Positions 48,537 to 57,887 of a DNA stretch of 64,000 nucleotides are shown here, one piece after another. The translations under genes were made by a program, and so were the position numbers. The notes under the pieces are model-generated. The model saw only the letters and a program-made list of their open reading frames with translations, had not been told where the DNA came from and made no database searches. Source of the DNA: Chitinophagales bacterium 33-2 (GTDB lineage Bacteria > Bacteroidota > Bacteroidia > Chitinophagales > Chitinophagaceae); contig MWYV01000031.1 in the NCBI GenBank assembly GCA_002050435.1, positions 1 to 64,000 of the forward strand, written 5' to 3'. How positions within the stretch are numbered: the stretch's first letter is position 1; each line of letters opens with the position of its first letter.

Positions 48537-50180
48537 ATGAAACCTTTCTTTTACTTAACGCTGATCACAACTTTTGCTTTTCTGAATGCTGTACAGGCAC
48601 AAAATAAATTTACAAGACAGGACAGTCTGCGCGGGTCTGTTCTGGAACACCGCACCTGGTGGGACGTGCAGCACTATGACATTAGCGTTACGCCTGATCC
48701 TGCAACAAAAACCATCAAAGGAAAAACAACCATCCGGTACAAAGTTTTACCTGTAAAACACTCCGGCGCCATGCAGATCGACCTGCAGTATCCGCTGATG
48801 ATTGATTCAATTTTTTACAACAACAAAATGTATATATCCGATCCGGGCAACCCTTACCGAAGAGAAGGAAATGTATGGATCATTCCGATGCCAAGGGCAG
48901 AAGTGAACAGTATTCAGAGCATTACCATTGTTTACCATGGGCAGCCAAAAGAAGCGAAAAATGCACCATGGGATGGTGGCTGGGTTTGGAAAACAGATGA
49001 TAAGGGACAACCCTGGATGAGCGTTGCCTGCCAGGGGTTAGGCGCTTCAGTTTGGTATCCATGCAAAGATTACCAGGGAGATGAACCGGATAACGGCGCA
49101 AGGCTTACCATGCATGTGCCTGCGGGTCTTACAGGAGTAGGCAATGGCAGAATGGTGAAACAATCAGTTAACAATGGTCTTGCTTCCTTTACCTGGGAAG
49201 TGCAATCACCAATCAACAATTACAATATCATTCCATATATAGGATCTTATGTGAACTGGAAGGATACGCTGAAGGGTGAAAAAGGCGTTCTGGATCTTGG
49301 CTTCTGGGCACTTGAACAGGATCTTGCAAAAGCAAAAAAACAATTTGTGCAGGTAAAGCCCACGCTCCGCGCACTTGAACACTGGTTTGGTCCATACCCT
49401 TTTTATGTGGATGGCTACCAGTTGATACAGGCGCCATACCTGGGAATGGAACACCAAAGCGCCGTGGCTTATGGAAATGGGTTTCAAAATGGATATCTGG
49501 GTAAAGATCTTTCGGGTTCAGGGTGGGGTGACAAGTTTGATTTTATCATTGTTCATGAAACAGGACATGAATGGTTTGGCAATAACATCACTACAAAAGA
49601 TATTGCCGACATGTGGGTGCACGAAGGATTTACCAATTACTCTGAAGCTTTGTTTGTTGATTACCATTATGGCACAGTTGCCGGCAATGCCTACCTGCAG
49701 GGTCTAAGAAAAAACATTGCAAATGACCGGCCGGTAATAGGCAGTTATGGTGTGAACAGCGAAGGAAGTGGTGACATGTATTTTAAAGGAGCGGCCCTGG
49801 TGCATACCATCCGCCAGATTGTTAATAATGATGCAGCATTCAGGGACATGCTCAGGGAATTGAACAGCAGGTTCTATCACCAGAATGTGACCTCCAAAAT
49901 GGTGGAAGACTATTTCAATAATAAAACCGGTAAAGACCTGAGTAAGCTATTTGACCAGTATTTAAGAACCGCCCAGGTTCCGGTACTGGAACTGAAAGCA
50001 GAAGATGACAAGATCAAATTCAGGTGGACGAACTGCGTAGAAGGTTTTAATATGCCAGTAAAACTTTCCAATGGCGAATGGATCTACCCGACCACTGCAG
50101 AACAGAAAATAAAATCGGATGAAAAAAAGTTCAGGGATATAGAAGTGGATGCGAATTTTTATTTGAACGTGAAGAAGTAA
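48537..50180 (+). CDS. M1-family aminopeptidase
   Basis: HETGHEWFGNN-17aa-WVHEGFTNYSEALF; GMEHQSAVAYG. Confidence 0.92.
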   Translation: MKPFFYLTLITTFAFLNAVQAQNKFTRQDSLRGSVLEHRTWWDVQHYDISVTPDPATKTIKGKTTIRYKVLPVKHSGAMQIDLQYPLMIDSIFYNNKMYISDPGNPYRREGNVWIIPMPRAEVNSIQSITIVYHGQPKEAKNAPWDGGWVWKTDDKGQPWMSVACQGLGASVWYPCKDYQGDEPDNGARLTMHVPAGLTGVGNGRMVKQSVNNGLASFTWEVQSPINNYNIIPYIGSYVNWKDTLKGEKGVLDLGFWALEQDLAKAKKQFVQVKPTLRALEHWFGPYPFYVDGYQLIQAPYLGMEHQSAVAYGNGFQNGYLGKDLSGSGWGDKFDFIIVHETGHEWFGNNITTKDIADMWVHEGFTNYSEALFVDYHYGTVAGNAYLQGLRKNIANDRPVIGSYGVNSEGSGDMYFKGAALVHTIRQIVNNDAAFRDMLRELNSRFYHQNVTSKMVEDYFNNKTGKDLSKLFDQYLRTAQVPVLELKAEDDKIKFRWTNCVEGFNMPVKLSNGEWIYPTTAEQKIKSDEKKFRDIEVDANFYLNVKK

Positions 50181-50645
50181 GCCAATAGTTAACAGCTATT
50201 GCGAAATCACTGTTGTCCGGGGAAAGATTTTCCGAATTGAATAATCACCGAAATTGATTTCTGCAAGATTATCAACTAATCCCGAAAATCTGCGTAATCT
50301 GCGGGAGGCCTTTTTGTTGGAATTCAGCAGCGGGGCAGGTACGAGGCCCGCCGGCCTGAGGCAAAATCTTAAAAGTGATGTTTGGTTTTTTACCAGACAA
50401 CAGTGAATGGCAATGGGGAATGGTCAATCACTAGCATTAATTCTAAAGAGATTAACCGCTTTGTGGCCAGTGCAAGTGCTCACTTAATAAATAATTACAA
50501 AAGCAAAAAAACATATTGGACAATCGGGAAGCCCGAAAGCTCACAAATAAACACCCATCATCGCAAGAAACTACAGTGGGCGATCATTAGGATCACATAA
50601 AATTTTCGAAGTCATGAATCGGACCAACCAGGCGAAGCCCACAAT

Positions 50646-50679
50646 AAAAAGCCCACCATTGCGGTAAGCCATGGTGGGC
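50646..50679 (-). terminator. Hairpin terminator downstream of tRNA-Pro
   Basis: GCCCACCAT...ATGGTGGGC with A-run on + (T-run on minus). Confidence 0.7.
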
Positions 50680-50683
50680 GAAG

Positions 50684-50757
50684 TCGGGTGGACAAGATTC
50701 GAACTTGCGACCCCTAGACCCCCAGCCTAGTGCGCTACCGGGCTGCGCCACCACCCG
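50684..50757 (-). tRNA. tRNA-Pro (anticodon GGG)
   Basis: Reverse complement CGGGTGGTGGCGCAGCCCGGTAGCGCACTAGGCTGGGGGTCTAGGGGTCGCAAGTTCGAATCTTGTCCACCCGA folds as a cloverleaf. Confidence 0.93.
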
Positions 50758-50936
50758 TTCCAATTGAATGGAAGCAAATTTAGGAATATTTGGGTTCAAA
50801 CAAGAAGAACTAAAGAATCAAAAATTACTGATCCCAATAATTCTAAACTTAAGATACACGGGTTCCCCCAACATCAACATGGTCATAAACACAGGAATGA
50901 TGATAATGCCGTTCTATACTTTATCTTCGCACCTTA

Positions 50937-52193
50937 ATGGAAATTCTCTTAAGGCAAGCACGCATAATTGATCCCTCCTCGCCTTTTCATCTTCAGACAA
51001 AAGATATTCTCATTAGCAATGGATCCATTAAAGAGATCGGGTCAATCCAATCCCCTTCCGCACACATCATCGAAATCGAAGACCTTTCTGTTTCTCCTGG
51101 GTGGACCGATGTTTTTGCCCATTTCTGCGACCCGGGATTTGAATTCCGCGAAACGCTTGAAACGGGTGCCACCGGCGCAGCAAAAGGCGGTTTTACCGAT
51201 GTAATGGTCATTCCCAATACAGCGCCTGTGATCCATAATAAATCAGGTGTGGAATACATTGTTCAAAGAAGTAAAACGCTTCCGGTGCACATTCATCCCA
51301 TTGGTGCCGTTACAAAGAACAATGAAGGAAAAGAACTGGCTGAAATGTATGATATGCATGCCAGCGGTGCGGTGGCTTTTGGTGATGGATTGGCCACCAT
51401 ACAATCTGCCGGACTATTATTGAAAGCTTTACAATATCTGAAGGCCATTGACAAACCACTGATCCAGGTGCCGGATGATCTGTCCATCAGCGCTACAGGT
51501 TTGATGAATGAAGGCATTCTTTCCACGCGTTTAGGGTTGCCCGGCAAACCCGATATTGCGGAGGAACTAATGGTACGCAGAGATATTGAACTTGCAAAAT
51601 ATACCGGTTCTAAAATTCATATTACGGGCATTTCCACGGCCCAGTCAGTAGCCATGGTGCGCCAGGCAAAAAAAGAGGGGTTGAACGTAACGGCTTCAGT
51701 AACACCTTACCACCTGTATTTTTCAGATGAAAACCTGAAAGAATATGATACCAATCTTAAAGTCAATCCGCCGCTAAGAACGATTCACGACAGGGATGCA
51801 CTCAGGGCTGGTGTAATGGACGGAACCATAGACTGCCTTGCCACGCACCACCTTCCGCATGATTCCGATCATAAAGTGGTTGAATTTGAATATGCCAATT
51901 ATGGAATGACCGGACTGGAAACCGCATTTGCAGCGCTGCTTTCATCTATTCCGGGAATTGATCCTGCAAGATTGATCCTTTTCCTGTCACTCAATCCGAG
52001 AAAGATCTTTGGCCTTCCGGCAGCAACGATTCACATCAACCAACCTGCTTCTTTAAGTCTGTTTAATATGACCCTGAATTGGACCGTTGGCGCATCCGTT
52101 TCTAAGTCTGACAATACCCCATTTACAGGCATGGAACTTACCGGAAAACCTTTAGGTATAATTAATAAAGACCAGCTATTTTTGAACGATTAA
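50937..52193 (+). CDS. Dihydroorotase-like amidohydrolase with substituted metal-ligand motifs
   Basis: Overall DHOase order (PGWTDVFAHFCDPGFEFRETLETGATGAAKGGFTDVMVIPNTAPV) with HxH replaced by FAH. Confidence 0.85.
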   Translation: MEILLRQARIIDPSSPFHLQTKDILISNGSIKEIGSIQSPSAHIIEIEDLSVSPGWTDVFAHFCDPGFEFRETLETGATGAAKGGFTDVMVIPNTAPVIHNKSGVEYIVQRSKTLPVHIHPIGAVTKNNEGKELAEMYDMHASGAVAFGDGLATIQSAGLLLKALQYLKAIDKPLIQVPDDLSISATGLMNEGILSTRLGLPGKPDIAEELMVRRDIELAKYTGSKIHITGISTAQSVAMVRQAKKEGLNVTASVTPYHLYFSDENLKEYDTNLKVNPPLRTIHDRDALRAGVMDGTIDCLATHHLPHDSDHKVVEFEYANYGMTGLETAFAALLSSIPGIDPARLILFLSLNPRKIFGLPAATIHINQPASLSLFNMTLNWTVGASVSKSDNTPFTGMELTGKPLGIINKDQLFLND

Positions 52194-52202
52194 AATTTTA
52201 CT

Positions 52203-52760
52203 ATGCAACAGGAAACCAAAACTGCGCATGCCATTAAATGGGGGGTCATTATCGGACTTGTTTATTCTGTAATGCTTTTTTTAAGATACAGCATGGGTGC
52301 ATCTAACCCGATTATGCTTGGCCTCTGGACCTTTGTTGGATACATCACCGTCCTGGTATTGATGCTTATATGTGGTTTTCAGCTGAGGAAAAAAAATGGA
52401 GGCTTTATTGAATTCAGGGAAATTTTCAAATACCTTTTTATTTCCGTTTTGATCTTTGAAGGTTTTTATGCTGCTTTTAATTTTATCTACCTGACCTATG
52501 TTGATCCGCAATTTTTTGTAAAACTGAAAGAAGCCACCGAAAACCTGATGCTGCAAAGCAATGAATCACAGGAAAGGATCGACCAGTTACTGGAAAAAAT
52601 GGATACCGATGCAGCCTCCAATACCAATGTATTAAATGTCTTGAAATCTTACCTGGTATCCATTGCCATCAGTGGCGTTTTTGCTCTTATCTTTTCACTG
52701 ATCATCAAAAAGAATAAAGATCCTTTTCATAAAGAACAGGAAACATTTCTTCAATCTTAA
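52203..52760 (+). CDS. DUF4199-like membrane protein
   Basis: Four TM-like segments; Bacteroidota DUF4199 pattern. Confidence 0.7.
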   Translation: MQQETKTAHAIKWGVIIGLVYSVMLFLRYSMGASNPIMLGLWTFVGYITVLVLMLICGFQLRKKNGGFIEFREIFKYLFISVLIFEGFYAAFNFIYLTYVDPQFFVKLKEATENLMLQSNESQERIDQLLEKMDTDAASNTNVLNVLKSYLVSIAISGVFALIFSLIIKKNKDPFHKEQETFLQS

Positions 52761-52763
52761 TTT

Positions 52764-53705
52764 ATGGATCTATCAATTATTGTCCCTTTAAAAGATGAAG
52801 AAGAATCGCTTCCTGAACTGGCCGCCTGGATTAGGCAGGTATGTCTCGACAACCAGTTTTCCTATGAAGTGATCATGATTGACGACGGAAGCAGGGACGC
52901 TTCATGGCAGGTGATTGAATCGCTCAATGCTGGCGATCCCAGTATAAAAGGAATAAAATTCCAAAGGAATTATGGTAAATCAGCTGCTTTAAATGAAGGA
53001 TTTAAAGCAGCGCAGGGTGATGTTGTAATTACGATGGATGCCGATTTACAGGACAGTCCGGATGAAATCCCAGGTTTAAGAAAAATGATCATTGAAGATA
53101 AATATGACCTCGTGAGCGGCTGGAAAAAAAAGCGCTTCGACAATACGCTCACCAAAAACATTCCCTCAAAATTTTTTAATGCGGTTACAAGCAAGGTGTC
53201 GGACATCAGGCTGCATGATTTTAATTGCGGTTTGAAAGCCTACAGGAAAAATGTGGTAAAAAGCGTTGAGGTTTATGGCGAAATGCACCGCTACATTCCC
53301 GTGATTGCCAAATGGGCGGGGTTTAAAAAGATCGGTGAAAAAGTAGTGGAACACCGGGCAAGGAAATATGGCGTGACCAAATTCGGTTGGGAAAGATTTG
53401 TCAATGGATTTCTTGACCTGATGTCTATAACCTTTGTTGGAAAATTTTCAAAAAGGCCCATGCATTTTTTCGGATTGTGGGGCACTTTATTTTTTATTGC
53501 AGGTTTAAGTATTACACTTTACCTGGTCATTGCAAAATTTTTAAATACTGATGTTGCACTGACCAACCGTCCCGGATTTTTCCTTGCGCTTACTGCACTG
53601 ATCATTGGTATGCAGCTTTTTCTTGCAGGATTTATTTCTGAACTGATTGCGCGAAATGCTTCTGGAAGAAATTCCTATCTCATTGAAGATAAAATTGGCT
53701 TGTAA
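52764..53705 (+). CDS. GT2 polyprenyl-phosphate glycosyltransferase (DPM1/ArnC-like)
   Basis: DLSIIVPLKDEEESLPEL, MDADLQDSPDEIP, two C-terminal TMs. Confidence 0.9.
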   Translation: MDLSIIVPLKDEEESLPELAAWIRQVCLDNQFSYEVIMIDDGSRDASWQVIESLNAGDPSIKGIKFQRNYGKSAALNEGFKAAQGDVVITMDADLQDSPDEIPGLRKMIIEDKYDLVSGWKKKRFDNTLTKNIPSKFFNAVTSKVSDIRLHDFNCGLKAYRKNVVKSVEVYGEMHRYIPVIAKWAGFKKIGEKVVEHRARKYGVTKFGWERFVNGFLDLMSITFVGKFSKRPMHFFGLWGTLFFIAGLSITLYLVIAKFLNTDVALTNRPGFFLALTALIIGMQLFLAGFISELIARNASGRNSYLIEDKIGL

Positions 53706-54848
53706 ATGAAACAGGTGCTGATCATAGGACCTGCTCATCCCCTGCGCGGCGGACTTGCCAGTTTCAATCAGCGGCTTGCGGAAGCATTCAATCACCAGGG
53801 AGATAGCTGTTCCATCATCTCATTTTCGCTGCAATACCCTTCGTTCCTCTTTCCCGGTACTTCACAATATTCTGCTGATCCTGCACCAGAACACCTCACC
53901 ATTCACTCCATCATCAATTCCGTGAATCCACTGAACTGGCTGATGGTGGGAAAACGCCTGGCAAAATGGAAACCTGACCTTATCATCGTTCGTTTCTGGC
54001 TTCCCTTTATGGGGCCTGCGCTTGGAACCATTTTAAGACGTGTCAAAAAAAACAAACATACCAGGATAATTTGTATTGCAGACAATGTGATCCCACATGA
54101 AAAAAGACCGGGTGATGCTGCCTTCACAAAGTATTTTTTAAACTCCTGCGATGCTTTTATTACCATGAGCGAAAAAGTAATGCTGGACCTTAAAACTTTT
54201 GAAAATAACAAGCCATCGCAGATCGTAGCGCACCCCTTGTACGATAATTTTGGCGAGCCTGTAAATAAAAACTACGCAAGGGAAAAACTGGCATTGAATA
54301 AAGAAGACAGGATCATTCTTTTCTTTGGTTTCATTCGTCAATATAAAGGGCTTGACCTGCTCATTCGTGCAATGGCAGATCCTGCCATTAAAAAGACCAA
54401 CATCAAATTGCTGGTTGCAGGCGAATTTTATGAAGATCAGAAATCTTATGCGGATCTGATCAGGGAACATGAGCTGGAAAAGTCTGTTTTACTGCACACC
54501 CATTTTATCCCGGATAACGAAGTAAAATATTATCTCTGTGCAGCCGATTGCGTGGTCCAGCCCTACCGGAATGCCACCCAAAGTGGTGTGACACCGCTTG
54601 CATATCATTTTGAAAAACCCATGATCGTTTCCAACGTCGGAGGCCTGCCCGCACTGGTGCCCCATGAAAAAGTAGGATTGGTTTGTGTACCTGAACCGCC
54701 AGCCATTGCCGCTTCCATCCTGAGGTTCTACCAGTTAGGTGAAGCTCATTTTCTTCCTTATTTGCAGGAAGAAAAAAAGAAATACAGCTGGTCTAAACTG
54801 GTTGAAGCCATTGAATCGCTGGCAGACCAGGTAAAAAATGGTAATTGA
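53706..54848 (+). CDS. GT4-like glycosyltransferase
   Basis: ILFFGFIRQYKGLDLLIRAM, ATQSGVTPLAYHFEKPMIVSNVGGLPALV. Confidence 0.85.
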   Translation: MKQVLIIGPAHPLRGGLASFNQRLAEAFNHQGDSCSIISFSLQYPSFLFPGTSQYSADPAPEHLTIHSIINSVNPLNWLMVGKRLAKWKPDLIIVRFWLPFMGPALGTILRRVKKNKHTRIICIADNVIPHEKRPGDAAFTKYFLNSCDAFITMSEKVMLDLKTFENNKPSQIVAHPLYDNFGEPVNKNYAREKLALNKEDRIILFFGFIRQYKGLDLLIRAMADPAIKKTNIKLLVAGEFYEDQKSYADLIREHELEKSVLLHTHFIPDNEVKYYLCAADCVVQPYRNATQSGVTPLAYHFEKPMIVSNVGGLPALVPHEKVGLVCVPEPPAIAASILRFYQLGEAHFLPYLQEEKKKYSWSKLVEAIESLADQVKNGN

Positions 54849-54948
54849 TAAACCAGAAAGAACGTTCTGTCGATTGAGCGCGCTCAATTTAATTACCAAT
54901 TACTAATTATTAATTATTCTACATTAGCTCACCAAACAGTTTCCATTA

Positions 54949-55971
54949 ATGATCTATCGTAGCAAAGCACCTTTAAGAATTGGCCTCGCCGGCGGAGGCA
55001 CTGATGTGAGTCCATACAGTGATCTCTATGGTGGTGCGATATTAAATGCCACCATTTCACTTAACGCCTATGCTACCATTGAACCCGCTGAAGGGCATAC
55101 AATCACGCTTGAGACCAATGACAGGAATGAAAAACAGGAGTATGCTCTTTTAGAATCCTTACCACTTGACGGCAAACTGGACCTGTTGAAAGGGGTTTAC
55201 AATTGTATCACCCGTGACCATGGTAAAATAAATAAAGGTTTTAAGCTCTCTACATTTGTTGATGCGCCTGCAGGTTCCGGACTTGGCACATCTTCTACCC
55301 TTGTGGTTGCCATTATTGGAGCTTTTGCTGAAATGATGCGACTGCCGCTTGGGGAATATGATATTGCGCACTATGCATTTGAAGTAGAAAGGAAATACCT
55401 CAACCTCGCAGGTGGAAAGCAGGACCAATATGCAGCAACTTTTGGAGGTGTGAATTTCATGGAGTTTTATGGGGATGATAAAGTGATCGTAAATCCTTTA
55501 AGAATTAAACAGCAGTACCTGTTTGAACTTGAAAATAACCTGGTATTGTACTATACTTCAACAAGCAGAGAATCGGCGCGGATCATCGAACAGCAATCAG
55601 CCAACGTAGTTTCCAAACAGGAAGCTTCCATTGAAGCCATGCACCAGCTGAAGCAGCAATCACAAATGATGAAGGAAGCTTTGTTAAAAGGAAAGCTGAA
55701 TGAATTTGGTGAAATTCTGGATTACGGTTACCAGCAAAAAAGAAAAATGGCCGCAGGGATTTCCAATCCGTTGATGGAAGAAATTTATGAAACCGCGAAA
55801 TCTTCAGGTGCAACTGGTGGAAAAATATCAGGAGCGGGCGGCGGTGGCTTCATGATCTTCTATTGCCCTGGTACAACAAAATACAACGTGATCAAAAGCC
55901 TTCAGAAATTTGGTGGCGTACACAGAAATTATGCTTTTGTGGAACATGGTTTGAAAACATGGACCATTTAA
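54949..55971 (+). CDS. hddA: GHMP kinase, D-glycero-alpha-D-manno-heptose-7-phosphate kinase-like
   Basis: SKAPLRIGLAGGGTDVSPY; DAPAGSGLGTSSTLVVAIIGA; ISGAGGGGFMIFY. Confidence 0.82.
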   Translation: MIYRSKAPLRIGLAGGGTDVSPYSDLYGGAILNATISLNAYATIEPAEGHTITLETNDRNEKQEYALLESLPLDGKLDLLKGVYNCITRDHGKINKGFKLSTFVDAPAGSGLGTSSTLVVAIIGAFAEMMRLPLGEYDIAHYAFEVERKYLNLAGGKQDQYAATFGGVNFMEFYGDDKVIVNPLRIKQQYLFELENNLVLYYTSTSRESARIIEQQSANVVSKQEASIEAMHQLKQQSQMMKEALLKGKLNEFGEILDYGYQQKRKMAAGISNPLMEEIYETAKSSGATGGKISGAGGGGFMIFYCPGTTKYNVIKSLQKFGGVHRNYAFVEHGLKTWTI

Positions 55972-55980
55972 TAAAATCAA

Positions 55981-56553
55981 ATGGAAAAGATCAGGTCAAT
56001 TATTAATGCCTCGGTGAAAGTAAAGCAGGATATTCTGCAGAATACGAAATTGCTGGAAACAGTGACCAGTGTAACAGAAACAATTGTGGCAGCTTTAAAA
56101 AAAGGAAACAGGATCTACTTCTGCGGAAATGGTGGCAGCGCTGCGGATGCACAACACCTTGCAGCAGAATTTTCAGGAAGATTTTATGTGGATCGCAAAG
56201 CCCTTCCGGCAGAAGCACTGCATTGCAATACATCCTATTTAACTGCTGTTGCCAACGATTACGGTTACGATCTGGTTTATGCAAGACTGATCGAAGGTAT
56301 TGGCAACAGTGGTGATGTGTTGATAGGTTTATCTACATCAGGCAATTCATCAAACATCATTAAAGCGTTTGAAACAGCCAGGGAAAAAAATATACACACT
56401 GTTGGTTTCACAGGTAGCAGTGGTGGTAAAATGAAAGGGCTTTCCGATCATCTGCTGAATGTTCCTTCAGACGATACACCAAGAATACAGGAAAGTCATA
56501 TTATGCTCGGACATATCATTTGCCAGCTGGTGGAAGAAAATTATTTTAGTTAG
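55981..56553 (+). CDS. gmhA: D-sedoheptulose-7-phosphate isomerase
   Basis: GNGGSAADAQHLAAEFSGRF; DVLIGLSTSGNSSNIIKAFE. Confidence 0.9.
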   Translation: MEKIRSIINASVKVKQDILQNTKLLETVTSVTETIVAALKKGNRIYFCGNGGSAADAQHLAAEFSGRFYVDRKALPAEALHCNTSYLTAVANDYGYDLVYARLIEGIGNSGDVLIGLSTSGNSSNIIKAFETAREKNIHTVGFTGSSGGKMKGLSDHLLNVPSDDTPRIQESHIMLGHIICQLVEENYFS

Positions 56554-56557
56554 CAAC

Positions 56558-57829
56558 ATGAATCAGGGGTCAAAAGAAAAATTATTGTACAGGGAATGTA
56601 TCATTCTTGCAGGTGGCCTGGGAACAAGATTGCGTGATGTAGTTCCTGGTCTTCCAAAATGCCTTGCACCGGTTGCAGGAAAACCATTTCTTGCTTATGT
56701 GATTAATAGTTTAAGAATGCAGGGCGTTCAAAAATTTATTTTTTCTCTTGGCTTCATGTCCGAAGCGGTTCTCGAATACATAGATAAGGACTATCCAACA
56801 CTTCAATATGATTATGTAATTGAAACAACACCGTTAGGTACCGGCGGTGCCATTCACCTTGCTTTGTCAAAAGCAACCACAGAAAATGTGGTGATCACCA
56901 ATGGTGATACGTTGTACAAAGTAAACCTTGATGAAGCTTTTCATTTGCACCTGGATAAAAATGCTGCTGCTACCCTGTTGTTAAAACCCATGCAGGATTT
57001 CGATCGTTATGGAGTAGTGGAAGTGGATCCGGAAAATAAAATTCAGTCTTTCCAGGAAAAAAAATATTACACTGCAGGACACATAAATGGAGGCATGTAT
57101 ATTTTAAACAAGCATTCATTTCTTGAAAGAACTGGACCCGGAAAATTTTCATTTGAAAAAGATTTCCTGGAAGCACATTATAATGAAGGCATTTTTTGCG
57201 GACTGATTCAGGATGGTTATTTCATAGACATTGGCATTCCGGAAGATTTTGCAAGGGCTGGAAAAGACCTGGAAAAAAAACCATTGGATCTTTCATCAAT
57301 AGACCGGTCATGGACGCTTTTTCTTGACCGCGATGGCGTGATCAATGAAGAAAAACTTGGCCATTATATTTTGCACTGGAACGAATTTATCTTCAGTAAG
57401 GGTGTCCTCGATGTGTTTAAAAAGTTAAATGAGCGTTTTGGAAAGATCATCGTGGTGAGTAACCAGCGCGGCGTGGGAAAAGGATTAATGGATGAAGCCG
57501 CCCTGCAGTCTATACACCTGGAAATGCAAAGGGAAGTGGAGATCGTAGGGGCAGGGATTGAAAAAATTTATTATTGTACGGATACGCAGGACACCAGTTT
57601 TTTCAGAAAACCCAATCCGGGAATGGCTTTTCTAGCCTTAAAAGATTTTACGGACATCGATCCTGCCCGTTGCGTAATGGTGGGAAATAAACCCGGTGAT
57701 ATGAAATTTGGAAGGGCTGCCGGTTTCCATACCGTCTTTGTTACCACAACAAATCCCGAACAGGAATTTCCTCATCCTGACATAGATGCGCACTTTCCTT
57801 CCCTCCCCGCATTTGCTCAAACCCTTTAA
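56558..57829 (+). CDS. Fusion: HddC-like sugar-phosphate nucleotidyltransferase + GmhB-like HAD phosphatase
   Basis: N-term ILAGGLGTRLRDVVPGLPKCLAPVAGKPFLAYVI; C-term FLDRDGVINEE...VVSNQRGVGKG...KPNPGM...MVGNKPGDM. Confidence 0.88.
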   Translation: MNQGSKEKLLYRECIILAGGLGTRLRDVVPGLPKCLAPVAGKPFLAYVINSLRMQGVQKFIFSLGFMSEAVLEYIDKDYPTLQYDYVIETTPLGTGGAIHLALSKATTENVVITNGDTLYKVNLDEAFHLHLDKNAAATLLLKPMQDFDRYGVVEVDPENKIQSFQEKKYYTAGHINGGMYILNKHSFLERTGPGKFSFEKDFLEAHYNEGIFCGLIQDGYFIDIGIPEDFARAGKDLEKKPLDLSSIDRSWTLFLDRDGVINEEKLGHYILHWNEFIFSKGVLDVFKKLNERFGKIIVVSNQRGVGKGLMDEAALQSIHLEMQREVEIVGAGIEKIYYCTDTQDTSFFRKPNPGMAFLALKDFTDIDPARCVMVGNKPGDMKFGRAAGFHTVFVTTTNPEQEFPHPDIDAHFPSLPAFAQTL

Positions 57830-57887
57830 TCTTAGGATAATTTTTGATTTTTTTGTACGTTCTTAGCAAGGACTAAAGGTATCCACT

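Noticed and set aside
50593-50799. ORF ([25 protein letters not shown]) on minus strand
   Set aside because: It is the translation of the tRNA-Pro gene; a well-known type of spurious ORF.
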